From Malus domestica (taxonomy: Eukaryota > Streptophyta > Magnoliopsida > Rosales > Rosaceae), in contig NC_091671.1 in the NCBI RefSeq assembly GCF_042453785.1, positions 16,066,001 through 16,130,000 on the forward strand: 64,000 nt of DNA, written 5' to 3'. The notes below the pieces were generated by a model. The model worked only from the letters and a program-made list of their open reading frames with translations. It did not search any database and had not been told where the DNA came from. The position numbers and the translations under genes were made by a program. The first letter of the stretch is position 1; each line of letters starts with the position of its first letter. This document shows, piece by piece, positions 47,381 through 57,275 of the stretch.

Positions 47381-47585
47381 AGGTTAGAGCTCGGAGCTCT
47401 TGGCTTCAATGGAACTGCACCTCATGGTGCTCCGATGACGCATGCAAGGCCATCACCGAGTTCCCTGAGTCCCATTGCTCTCAAAAATGTAAGTTTGGGG
47501 TTCGGTTTGTGGAGGAATTTAGGTGGTAGTGAGGTTTGGGGCTCTCAGAGCTTGAGAGAGAGCTAAGGATAGAGTGACCGACAGT

Positions 47586-47638
<53 letters not shown>

Positions 47639-48304
47639 ATTTACAAGAACGAAGGAAAGAGGGAGACCAAGAGTGGATTAATCCAACTTAGAAAATCTAA
47701 GTGAAATTAAAAATTTGTCCCTTGTTAATTGTAAATTTTACAATTATGCCGTCGAGGCTTCGATTTTGATTTTCGTTTTTCATTTCACATCCACGTACAT
47801 GAATATAGTTAGGAAAACGTAAGAAAATATAAGAAATTGGATTTCGAGTCGAGGCTCGAAAATTACTCAAGACACCCATTCAAGGGCAAAATTATCATTT
47901 TCACATATCTTGAAAATAAAACACATTATTTTAAGGGACGGGTTATAACATTAAAGTTTAAAAACCCCATATTTATAAATAATACATCATACATAGAAAG
48001 AAATAATTATTGATTCTTATGATTGATATTACTTTCTTTGATATGACAAGTGATGTGATGTGAACTTGATTACTATTATTGTAGTATTATATGTATATAG
48101 CTTTTACTATATATATGATTTCAAAACGGGGGTTATTATATTCAATTATTTTAACTAGATAAACTTGATCCACTCATGCTTTGTTTCTCAACCCCTCATG
48201 ATGTAACGAGAATAAGGAGAACCCCAGAGGTGACGAGTGGGCTTCATAGTGAGGCATCCATCCCTTGGACTTTTGGTGATGATTCCTTTGCTCCAGTTTC
48301 TTCC
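47381..48304. other. LTR-derived DNA with (AG)25 microsatellite, no gene
   Basis: A GGGACGGGTTATAACA motif at 47936-47951 looks like the end of a minus-oriented LTR (TGTTATAACCCGTCCC on minus). The microsatellite is at 47587-47636. No coding domain. Confidence 0.4.
47587..47636. repeat. (AG)25 microsatellite
   Basis: Fifty uninterrupted bases of AG repeats, likely length-polymorphic. Confidence 0.97.
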
Positions 48305-49158
48305 TGGGACAACCCGTCCCAAATTTTATGATTTTATAAATCTTAAAATGTGAATTCACGAGAATACCCTAGATGCGAGGGTATTGACTTTCGTGGACCA
48401 ACATTTAGTAAGATGTACAACATATTTCTATAGCGATCCAAAGCGGGTATATTAATATCTTATGTCTTTCTTTATATCCGTGCATTCAAACCATTTTTTT
48501 AAAAAAAGGTTAGTTTGATAGAGGAAGAAGGAGAAACGGAAGAAAAGGAAAGAAATCAGGGCATTGGCTGCCCAATCAGAGTTGAGGGAGACGGAGCAGT
48601 TAGGAGAAGAGGGGAGAGAGACAGACCAATGGGAAGGAAGAGAGAGCAGAGAAAGGAGAAAGGTGAAGAGCACCCAACCCGAACCCTTTCGGTGACCCGT
48701 TCACCTGCACCCAACCCAGTTTCAAAACCAGTTCCGAGCCGTTTTGCAGGCGAATTTCATCCCATTTCCATCGGCTATCATCACCATACCTATTCCCCTT
48801 ATTCTTCTATCAAGATTCGATGGAAATTGGGTCAAATCTGTGACATTTGGCGATGGTGACACCAACAGGTCTTGTGTCGATTCTCCCATTTCTGAAGCAA
48901 TTTCTTCCAATTGCCACCACCAATAGACTTCCCTTGAAGCCTAGAACAATGCCCAATCATTGGTTGGAGCGTCAGAGTCGAATTGGGATGAATCAAGAAC
49001 ACCTATTTCTATGGTTCCTGGCAGATTTGAGGTAAATTGGAGCCTTTCCAGGTCAAATTGGACTTGGCCACAGGCGACGATAGTTCATGACGTCTCGATA
49101 TGTGTGCTAGGGAGTCGTAGCACAGACCTCAGGTGAGTGGGTCTTTTCCTTTCTATTG

Positions 49159-49162
<4 letters not shown>

Positions 49163-49201
<39 letters not shown>

Positions 49202-49490
49202 TGACAATTCCACAAACGGTCAGAAATTGATTATTTCATATAATTACTGTTAATGCTTTGAAGTACTAATGTGAACTACGAATGGCTTGATCCCTGATTA
49301 GGGTACGTAGGCAGTCTAACGAGACGTTAGATGATATATATATATATATATATATATAATTGACAATTCCACAAACGGTCAGAAATTGATTATTTCATAT
49401 AATTACTGTTAATGCTTTGAAGTATTAATGTGAACTACGAATGGCTTGATCCCTGATTAGGGTACGTAAGCAGTTTAACGAGACGTTAGA

Positions 49491-49541
<51 letters not shown>

Positions 49542-49675
49542 TGACAATTCCACAAACGGTCAGAAATTGATTATTTCATATAACTACTGTTAATGCTTTG
49601 AAGTACTAATGTGAACTACGAATGACTTGATCCCTGATTAGGATACGTAGGCAGTCTAACGAGACGTTAGATGCA
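49163..49675. repeat. Three tandem copies of a 170-bp unit with (TA)n linkers
   Basis: TTGACAATTCCACAAACGG recurs at 49201, 49370 and 49541. Each unit ends GTCTAACGAGACGTTAGATG (or one mismatch) followed by a TA run of different length. Confidence 0.95.
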
Positions 49676-50261
49676 TCCATACCATAAATGAGACTAAATA
49701 ATTGAGACAATAGCCTTGTTTGAGAAATTGAGCAATATGAAGGAATCTGGTGAAAAATGTGAGATTTAACCTTACATCTCGATGATTAAATGTTGATTAT
49801 AAATCAATGTGTGAAGAAACGAGAGGTTGTGGTTTTACATTTTATAAATGTCATGCCATAATTAGTTTATATTTTAGTATGTAATTTGGTACAAATCCGC
49901 ATAGTGTTGCACACAATACAAAGGTCAAGGTAAGTTCGGGTGCGTTATAATGTTGGTATGATTGAATAATAATTAGTGATGAACGAATATGAGTAGAGCT
50001 CATAAACCTGCATCCCAGTGTTAGTGCTCCCGTCTGTGGCCAGGGCACAGTTCTTCACGTGATGTTCACCTTACGCACCTTACGCTCACCTTGGATTCAA
50101 GGTTCGTGCACAGGCCTGTCGTACCGACCACTATAGGTGGTTCCGACTCGTAGGTGATCCACGATTATTCGCACAGTCTTCACGTGATCGTAGCACTAGA
50201 GCGTATTTATTTACACCCAGTCCTGTTGTACAAACCACTATATGTGGTTCTAACTCGTGTG

Positions 50262-50634
50262 CAGAGATATGTGATGAGCTAGCATATGTAATGAGATATG
50301 TGACGAGCTAGCATGTGTAATGAGATATGTGACAAGCTAGCATATGTAATGAGATATGTGACGGGCTAGCATATGTAATGTAATGAGATATGTGACAGGT
50401 TAGCATATGTAATGAGATATATGAAGAGCTAGCATATGTAATGAGATATGTGATGGGCTAGCATATGTAAAGAGATATGCGACGGGCTAGCATATGTAAA
50501 GAGATATGTGACGAGCTAGCATATGTAATGAGATATGTGACGGGCTAGCATATGTAATGAGATATGTGATGAGCTAGCATATGTAATGAGATATCTGACG
50601 AGCTAGCATATGTAATGAGATATGTGATGAGATA
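50262..50634. repeat. 29-bp minisatellite (about 12 copies)
   Basis: Unit GAGATATGTGACGAGCTAGC plus ATATGTAAT, with variants GGGCTAGC and GATGAGC, and one copy with a doubled GTAAT. Confidence 0.95.
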
Positions 50635-51259
50635 TGATTAAGTCGTACAGATCACTAGAAATGACTCTTACTTATAAGCTAGCATTGATTGATGAGATAT
50701 GGTTGTAGTCGCACAGGTCACCATAGGTGACTCCGACTGGCATGCTAGTATGGGTTATTAAGCACTTCATTATTTATATTGCTAATGTGATGCTATGATG
50801 TGGTATACTTCTGGATTTAATGTTAGTATACTTTTAATTTCATGTTTATTCGTAGTATGATTTTCTAGAAGATAAACAGGTGTTACAATGAGGGATTATA
50901 TCATTTAGAAGGTCTTTATTAAAGCTCTATTTTCTGACACTCACTCTTGTTTTTATCCTTCCAGGTCTAGTAGTAGAGCTTTCGTATCGACGATGATTCA
51001 TGGCAAGTCTTGGTATTGGAGATTACCTTCGATGGTATGATTTTCAATCCACACCACTGTACTTTACTTGTGCTCTGACGTCACGTGTGAAATTGGTTCA
51101 TATCCGCTCACAGTGCACTCTTGTATTTAGGCACTCTTAGGTTTAAATTTATTGACATTTTTCCACATCATCATACTTTATGACTTCGTCACCCTCCAGG
51201 TGTTGGCCAGTACAGCTCGATTCGGAGTCCTAGTGGACATCTCGGGTCGGGGTGTGTCA

Positions 51260-51718
51260 ATTCTAGTTTGTAACAATCATGTAATCATACTTTCGATTAT
51301 GCATAACTGCACTTTTATGTGTTTGCTGTTTTATGAAACTTCTAGATGCTCTGATGTAAATAATAATGAGATTTAATCCCCGAAAATGTGTCCCCAACTG
51401 GGGAGTTTGATTAGGAAACTTTGTAGCAACTCTTATTAATAATCAACATTTTGGTTCAAACTCACTCACATGGTGTTTATCTTACTATGGCTTTCGTTAT
51501 TAGGTTGGCTTGTGACGTCATCTCTCAATGGGGACATATGGTCAATTTAGTGATAGCCAGCACATGACGGCCTCATAACTTGTGTTATTGGGGTCGGGGT
51601 ATGTCATTTAATTCTTGAAAAAATTGAAATTTTGATTAAAACCTAGTGCTTAAATTATATATTGGTTATAGTGTTTTGATGTGCACTTTAATTCAAATTC
51701 ATATTTTATTTTTGTTTC
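51260..51718. other. LTR-adjacent non-coding sequence
   Basis: Ends of two LTR-like units (51259 and 51606) bracket about 345 bp without any frame. Nothing else recognised. Confidence 0.35.
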
Positions 51719-52483
51719 AATATTAGAATTAAGTACCTAAAGCTCCCCAACCTTTTAGTGTCATTCCAAATTAATCTCAACTTTTTTGAACATTTCAAAC
51801 AAGTACCAAACCTATTGAAAATGTCATATCCGTTAAGCCCCAGTTAAAAATATGTTAAATTAAGTAGGGCTTACATTGTATCCAAAATCAATAGAAGGTC
51901 ATAAAAGCATAGCCTCCACCAACTAGATGACTACCACCCATGTTAGGCAATCACCTCCAAATCCAATGCAAAACCACCAACTCCACCCTACAACTCAAGC
52001 CACCAACATCGAGAAAAAGTTTATGGAGGTTGCTGAAACAGTATGGACCGTCATGATGTGGCTATCACCATCTTCATGCCCACAAAGAAGAATTTGAAGC
52101 TTTACGAGCTAAGAATTTGCAAATGATGAAATCACATGAGCATCTAAATTCTTAATCCTCTTTCTTGTTAGGAGATTGCCAACCTAATGTAATTTCTATT
52201 TGGATCCATTTTCGATTCGATTCAATACGTGTTTGATCATTTGGGATTCATATTATATAATTTATATTTGAAAATTAAATTTTGAGGCACTACTATTAAT
52301 GTTGACCATGATATACCAAGTTGTTTGGTTTTTAATGTAATCTATGTTTAAAAAATTTACTAGGCTTTAACAAATGTAACATTTCAATAGATTGAATACT
52401 TGTTTGGAATATTTTAAAAGGTTGAGACCAATTTAGAATGACACTAAAATGTTGACGGGTTTTATGTACTTAATCCTAATATT
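51719..52483. mobile_element. Foldback element with ~115-bp inverted ends (765 bp)
   Basis: The left arm AATATTAGAATTAAGTAC... and the reverse complement of the right arm share TTTTAGTGTCATTC, AATT, TCTCAAC, CAAACAAGTA and TCTATTGAAATG-type blocks. Between them, 51900-52180 is less AT-rich and may be captured host DNA, but I see no recognisable protein. No clear target duplication. Confidence 0.65.
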
Positions 52484-52988
52484 TAATGTATATTTTTATA
52501 ATGTCTCTCTTAATTAAATATTTAAATTTTTTAATATACACATTTTAATTTATTAATATTGTTTAACTCCCTCCAAATATATCCTTATAAATGTACCTAA
52601 ATGAGAAACATTCCACAAAAATGTGACACATAAGAAAAATATGTAAATACATAAGTGTACAGAAATATTAACATGGATTGATGTATCTAAATGTATGTAC
52701 TGAAATTTATGTACAAAATGGAAGTACTGAAAAGTATTATGAATAATTAATGTACCTAAATGTCTGTATCAATGAATATATATTGAAAGATATTAAATGA
52801 ATTAATGTACCTAAATGAAAAACACAAATTGTATCGAAATATAATACAAAAAAACTAGTTTACCTATATGTCTACACCAAAATATATAATTAAAGGTAAC
52901 TAATACATTAAAATTAGAAATAAAGAGAAATAAAACATCAAAATATAATTAATAAATGAGGTGATTAAATATATCAGGGCACGAAAAA
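52484..52988. repeat. AT-rich DNA with ATGTACCTAAATG repeats
   Basis: The motif AATGTACCTAAATG recurs at about 52589, 52756 and 52806, with partial versions between. Similar in kind to 10560-10960. No gene. Confidence 0.5.
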
Positions 52989-53001
52989 TTAATTAGATAT
53001 T

Positions 53002-53168
53002 TTTTTTTTTAACAAATGACATTATTTACACTAAGAGAGAAGGGGTGGACTTAACCTCGCAATGAGTTAGTAATAATGCGGTTTAAATTCTTCTTTGGCG
53101 ATAATCGAGTCTAAGGCCTCTTACTTACAAATGAAGAGGAATACAACTATACTGTAGTACTAAGTAGC
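53002..53168 (-). mobile_element. tRNA-derived SINE (167 bp)
   Basis: On minus it starts GCTACTTAGTACTACAG, has an A-box-like TAGTTGTATTCC, a B-box-like ACTCGATTATCGCC about 35 bases later, and ends in a poly-A tract (poly-T at 53002-53010 on plus). TTAATTAGATATT (52989-53001) and TTAATTACATATT (53169-53181) are a 13-bp target duplication with one mismatch. It would depend on a LINE for movement. Confidence 0.82.
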
Positions 53169-53378
53169 TTAATTACATATTAATCTTACACAAAATTATA
53201 GTCTAAAAGTGATATTTTCGAACGATGAAAATGAAGTTTTCTATAGAAATATTATCTTTAGATCATTAACTTAAGATGCCGCTGGACTACTATCTCTCAA
53301 AAGCAATGGTATAAAATAGGCTATTTCATCGGACTAAAGTCATCGGCCTACTATGACAGTCTACCATCTCCTCCCTCA

Positions 53379-54441
53379 GAGTAGCTCCGGCGGGAGCTCC
53401 TGCTCGAGGGACAGGCTCCTAAACAGGGTTTGATTGCCCAAGGGAGGAAGTCCAGCGTTCGCTGGCGAGGGAGCCCAAGCAGCCCCGAGCGCCAGGGCGT
53501 CGATTCTCGCCATCCCGAAAGCCTGAGGTGGATCTGACGTCAGTTGACGTCAGACGCCTGTTTTAATGTTTTTTTCTGTTAGGCCGTACCTCCTCCAGCT
53601 CTAACTCCATGGCCGTACCTCCTCCAGCTCCCACTTCACTCTTCCCCCCACTCCTCTCAGCTTTTCTTCTCCCAATCGCGAAAAACCGAAATCTCTCTCG
53701 TCTCTCCGATTCCGGTCAAGCTCTCCCTCTCGGTCTAGCCAAGAGAAGCGAAATTAAAACGCCGAGCAAGTAAAGGAGTACCTTCGAGGCCGGTCTCTCC
53801 GGCTGCGGAGCTCCATTCCTGGTTCGACCCGTTTCCGACGGGGCTTCGTCCGTACAACTCCATCACAAAAACGGCGGCGTGTTGGGTTTGTTGTACACTT
53901 TCAGCAACTATGAGGAGCAGAGTAAGGGGGAAAGGGAGAGCTGTACATGATTCCCACCACCCTTCTAGAAAGGCCTTAAAGGATCGAAGAAGCTCGATCA
54001 AGCAGAAGAGAATGTGAGAGAAAGAGGAGAGAGAGAGGAACGGAGACGGTTGCTTCACAGTGATGGAGAAGCTTAATGCTCTCTCTTGATTTTTCACGCT
54101 AGTTCTTGCAAATTGTAATGCTTTTGTGTGTGTTCTTACCTCTATAAAAATTTAAATTTTGATAAGTGGATTGCTTATTCTTACTAAATTTTGGTAAGTG
54201 GAAATTAAGTAATTTAATTAATTAAAAATTAAATAATCGCCGAGTGGATTTTGCGAAATTACAAATCTTATACGAAATTACAAATAAAATTATTTTGTAT
54301 TATTTTATAAATAAAAAATAGTATTATTTTATTACCAATTGTTAAGGCTATATGCAAAAAGCAGTTATTGTTCATTAAGGCGGTTACTGTTCACAGGGTG
54401 GATTGAATAGTGGATTGACTGGGAAAAAGCTCGAGTTGCTC
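53379..54441. mobile_element. Harbinger derivative carrying host gene sequence (Pack-MITE type, 1063 bp)
   Basis: Both ends are homologous to the full Harbinger at 5393-10080 but inverted relative to it: 53379 onward matches the reverse complement of 9890-10080 (TCCAGCGT, GACGTCAG blocks), and 54441 backward matches 5393-5600 (TTATTTATAAAATAA, AAAATAATTTTATTTGTAATTTC). TIRs are GAGTAGCTCC and the complement of GAGCAACTCG; TCA flanks both ends (53376-53378, 54442-54444). The centre is not Harbinger; it holds a gene 5' end (next entry). Confidence 0.8.
53782..53863 (-). pseudogene. Captured exon 1 of a probable CCCH zinc-finger gene
   Basis: On minus, an ATG at 53863 opens MELYGRSPVGNGSNQEW...GETGLE, 27 codons plus one base, then a GAAG/GTACTC splice donor at 53782/53781 and intron-like sequence. 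Upstream (53864-54110) is CT-rich, like a 5' UTR. The peptide resembles the N-terminus of plant ZFN/C3H-type CCCH proteins, before their first zinc finger, and the phase-1 junction after GLE suits that. No zinc finger lies inside the element. Identification is from memory of the family. Confidence 0.55.
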
Positions 54442-54444
54442 TCA

Positions 54445-54754
54445 AACTCAAGATAACCTATCCCGGCCCCTCAAGCGGTAAAGGGCCACTTGCTGGCCTA
54501 TAGAATACTTAAATTGTTATTTATGAATATGAACTTGTGAAAGAAATTCGGTCGTACAATATAATTTATCCTTATTACTATATTTATTTTGGAGAAAAGT
54601 TACATAAAGTACACAACCATAAATTTATAAACTTTTGTTAGGTGCACTTAGCACAAATTTTAAACAGACAGGTCCCCTACTAATTATTGTAAACCATCCA
54701 TTTCAAGGTACAACTTGGAGAGCAGAGCTGATTTTTTCGGTCAGTGCTATTGTT
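54445..54754. other. TFL1-like gene 3' flank
   Basis: 310 bp between the Harbinger derivative and the stop codon. Contains the polyadenylation-like signal at 54584-54589 (minus). Nothing else seen. Confidence 0.6.
54584..54589 (-). terminator. Polyadenylation-like signal AATAAA
   Basis: AATAAA on minus, 166 bases past the TFL1-like stop codon; the natural 3' end signal for that gene. Confidence 0.45.
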
Positions 54755-56007
54755 TTAGCGTCTCCTTGCAGCAGTTTCTCTTTGGGCATTAAAGAAGACA
54801 GCAGTCACAGGAAGGCCAAGGTCATTTGCCTCTGCAAATTTTCGGGTATTGAAGTGGTCCTTTGATGCAGGAGGGATCACTGTCTGCCTGGCTTTCTGCT
54901 TGAACAGAAGAAACACAAACCTGTGGATCCCTATGTTTGGCCTTGGCATTTCATATTTCAACACCTCCTTTCCTGTTTTTAATTAAATATCACACGTTCA
55001 AACAAACAAAAAATCATATTCATTATCTCTCTAAGAACATAATGGACTTACCAAATGTGTTATCAGTAGTGCCTGGGATGTCAGTCACAATCCTATAATC
55101 AAGAAGGCCAATTATTTAGTCCAAATTTTTTAACAAAATTATCACACTGAATTCATGAGTATGCAATAGAAGCTTCTGTCTTCTGATTATGTAGGTTTAT
55201 CCAAAAACAATTATAAGGAAATAGAAACTCCCTGCATCAGGCCATCTCTGACAGGAAAAAAAGCCCAGATAAACATACAAACTTATTGGAAAGGAAAAGG
55301 ATCAGTAAGATTCAAGGACGCAGTTAATTTTATGTTATATAAAAAAGACGCATATTTAGTTTATAATTTGCATGATTTTCTCGATGTCTTGTAAAAATAT
55401 TGGTAACCCCTAATAACTGATATTCTCTGCGGTATAAAAGGTTTGTGTTTCATATTTTAATCTTCAGGTGGATATAATCGCAAGTTAATTAATTAGAGGT
55501 CGGTACAAGTGTAAGTGTTCCCTCAGATATGGGTCTCTAGGGCCGGGAAAATGATTGCCTTTTATTTTCTTTTCCTTATTTAAGGTTGCATTTTTATGAT
55601 CATCTCTTCAGGGAAGGGTTTACCAGTGTAAGTGTTCCTTCAGGTATGGGTCACTAGGGCCCGGAACATCTGGATCCGTCATGACCTACAAAGAACAAAA
55701 TAACTATTTTAAATTAAATCCTTATTTAAGAAAATAAATTATGGTATATATAAACATGATAACAAGAGAATATATAGAAGCTGGGAGGGTGACATGCACG
55801 TACCAGTGTAAAGAAACTCCTCAAATCGCCTCCATGAACTTCAACCTTAGGCTTGATGGTTACTGAGGAAGGAAATAGCTCATGCCCATTATACACCTTC
55901 TTGTTCGAGTTGTATGTGACTGTCATTCTTACACTGGGGGAGAAGTAATCAACAACATCTCCAATAACTCTCCCAACCACAAGAGGATCTGATGACATCA
56001 TTGCCAT
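54755..56007 (-). CDS. TFL1-like: TFL1/CEN-like PEBP flowering repressor, four exons, intact
   Basis: Exons: 56007-55804, 55685-55624, 55092-55052, 54972-54755 (204, 62, 41 and 218 nt; 174 residues). The 62- and 41-nt middle exons are the sizes conserved in plant PEBP genes, and all introns have GT...AG ends. The protein shows the DPDVP motif (72-76) and GIHR (117-120) of the ligand-binding pocket and ends RETAARRR. His86 (in KEHLHW) and Asp141 (in KDHFNTRKF) correspond to the residues that mark TFL1-type repressors, where FT has Tyr and Gln. TFL1/CEN proteins bind FD-type bZIPs through 14-3-3 and hold back flowering. I chose ATG 56007; 56001 and 55998 are alternatives. TFL1 versus CEN subclade is undecided. 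Transposons lie 313 bp downstream and 425 bp upstream. Confidence 0.95.
55503..55549 (-). pseudogene. Decayed second copy of PEBP exon 2 in intron 2
   Basis: About 47 bp similar to the 3' two-thirds of the working exon 2 (55624-55685). On minus it reads [14 protein letters not shown], against [14 protein letters not shown] in the gene. The donor site is lost (CTTGTACC instead of CTGGTAAA) and its 5' part is missing. Confidence 0.75.
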
Positions 56008-56090
56008 GATATCTCTCAAAGATTACAACCTTTCTGTTTTTCCTGAGGAAGCAGCTGGTTTCTTAATTGGCTTTGGATTGGAGATACCCA

Positions 56091-56099
56091 TACTTATAG
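56091..56099 (-). promoter_or_regulatory. Possible TATA box of the TFL1-like gene
   Basis: Minus-strand ACTATAAGTA lies 85-92 bases before the chosen start codon, a normal place for a plant TATA box with a short 5' UTR. Start-site mapping would be needed. Confidence 0.4.
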
Positions 56100-57275
56100 T
56101 GTTCAGAGAAGAACCTCTGAAGCTACAGAGATCCATCAAAGTTGAAGGCAAGTGGGGTAGGAAAATAGTTTATGAGCTGGAAGATACATAAAGTCTAGGA
56201 CTGTGTTTTCTATGTAAAATAAGAACTTTTAAGGCAACGTTATTGTGAAAGTGGCCCTAAATTTCTTTTTTCATGAGTTTTCAAACAGATGATAATTTTT
56301 TTATATTTCTTTGTATGCGGACATATATACTCTCTAGTAATCGGTTTGATCGTATGGAGAATTTTAGTAACCATTAAAATTAGGTTACTACATTTTTGTA
56401 TCATATTGATGTACCACATGATACGACAATTGTACTACCAGAAAATAGGGTTGCCCTACAAAGTTTTGCCCAACAAGAGTTCGTCTTGTAAAGTCTCTTT
56501 ACCCGACGGATATTTGAGTTGGTAAGGCGAGGATGGTCAACATTCAGGGTTTACCCAAAACCCTTAAGTGATAGAAAATATTCGCAGGGCAAGTCAAAAT
56601 TCGTTGGGGCAACATTTTGGCTCGAGGAGGGAAAAAATGACGATCAAACGGTTTGCCTGACGAATCCTGTCTTCGTCGGCTAGGTAGGCTATGCTCGACA
56701 ACACTATATGTCAGCTAAGATCTACTGTCGTTGGTCAAAAGCCCATAATGATGTGTAATAAATATCTACCAACATAACCTTTGCCTGATGTTTTCCTTGT
56801 ATTTGCCCAAGTGAATGGCTCGTCGGGCAATCCCCTATCCATCAATTATAAGTCTATGCCTTCCTCTTCCTCTTCATCCTTCTACTTAGTACCTTCCTCT
56901 TCCTTTTTCTCCTCCATGCCCTCTTTTTCCTCTTCCTCTTTCTCCCTTTCTTCTTTGCTTCAATGCCCCATTTTCCCATTACCCAAACCCTACCCTTTCA
57001 CCACTTTGCACAAAGTCCCCAAGTATCTCATGAAAAGCAATAGCAGCAAAGGCACAACTATGGGCCTGAGTTCACAACCAGAAGACGGTGCCTAGATCCA
57101 CACGGCTAGTTAGGGGAAGGAGGTGCACCTTCAATTATGTAGGTCTAGAGAGTAGTATTGGTGGTAAAAATCAGAGAAGTAAGTATGAGAGGAGCATGGA
57201 GAGGATACCACCGTCATAAGTTCCAAAAGTTACTTGGATGTCTTGCATGTGGAAGAACATGAAAAGGATACCACC

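Larger units (their letters stand above)
48305..51259 (+). repeat. Probable long solo or truncated gypsy LTR (chromovirus-like)
   Basis: Starts TGGGACAACCCGTCCC and ends GGTCGGGGTGTGTCA, a plausible TG...CA pair with the GTCCC/GGGAC-type ends seen in long plant gypsy LTRs. It is non-coding and filled with minisatellites. Flanking 5-mers (CTTCC and ATTCT) do not match, and a second GGGGTCGGGGTATGTCA end lies at 51591-51606, so the boundary and class are uncertain. Confidence 0.4.

Noticed and set aside
48515..48926. Charged and proline-rich frames inside the long LTR
   Set aside because: Low-complexity translation of purine-rich LTR sequence with no conserved motif.
55726..55800. Extension of TFL1-like exon 1 past codon 68
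   Set aside because: The frame runs into intron 1; the GTACGT donor and the matching exon 2 show it is not coding.
56008..56019. Four extra N-terminal residues upstream of the TFL1-like ATG
   Set aside because: The upstream codon is TTG, not ATG; the first ATG in frame is at 56007.
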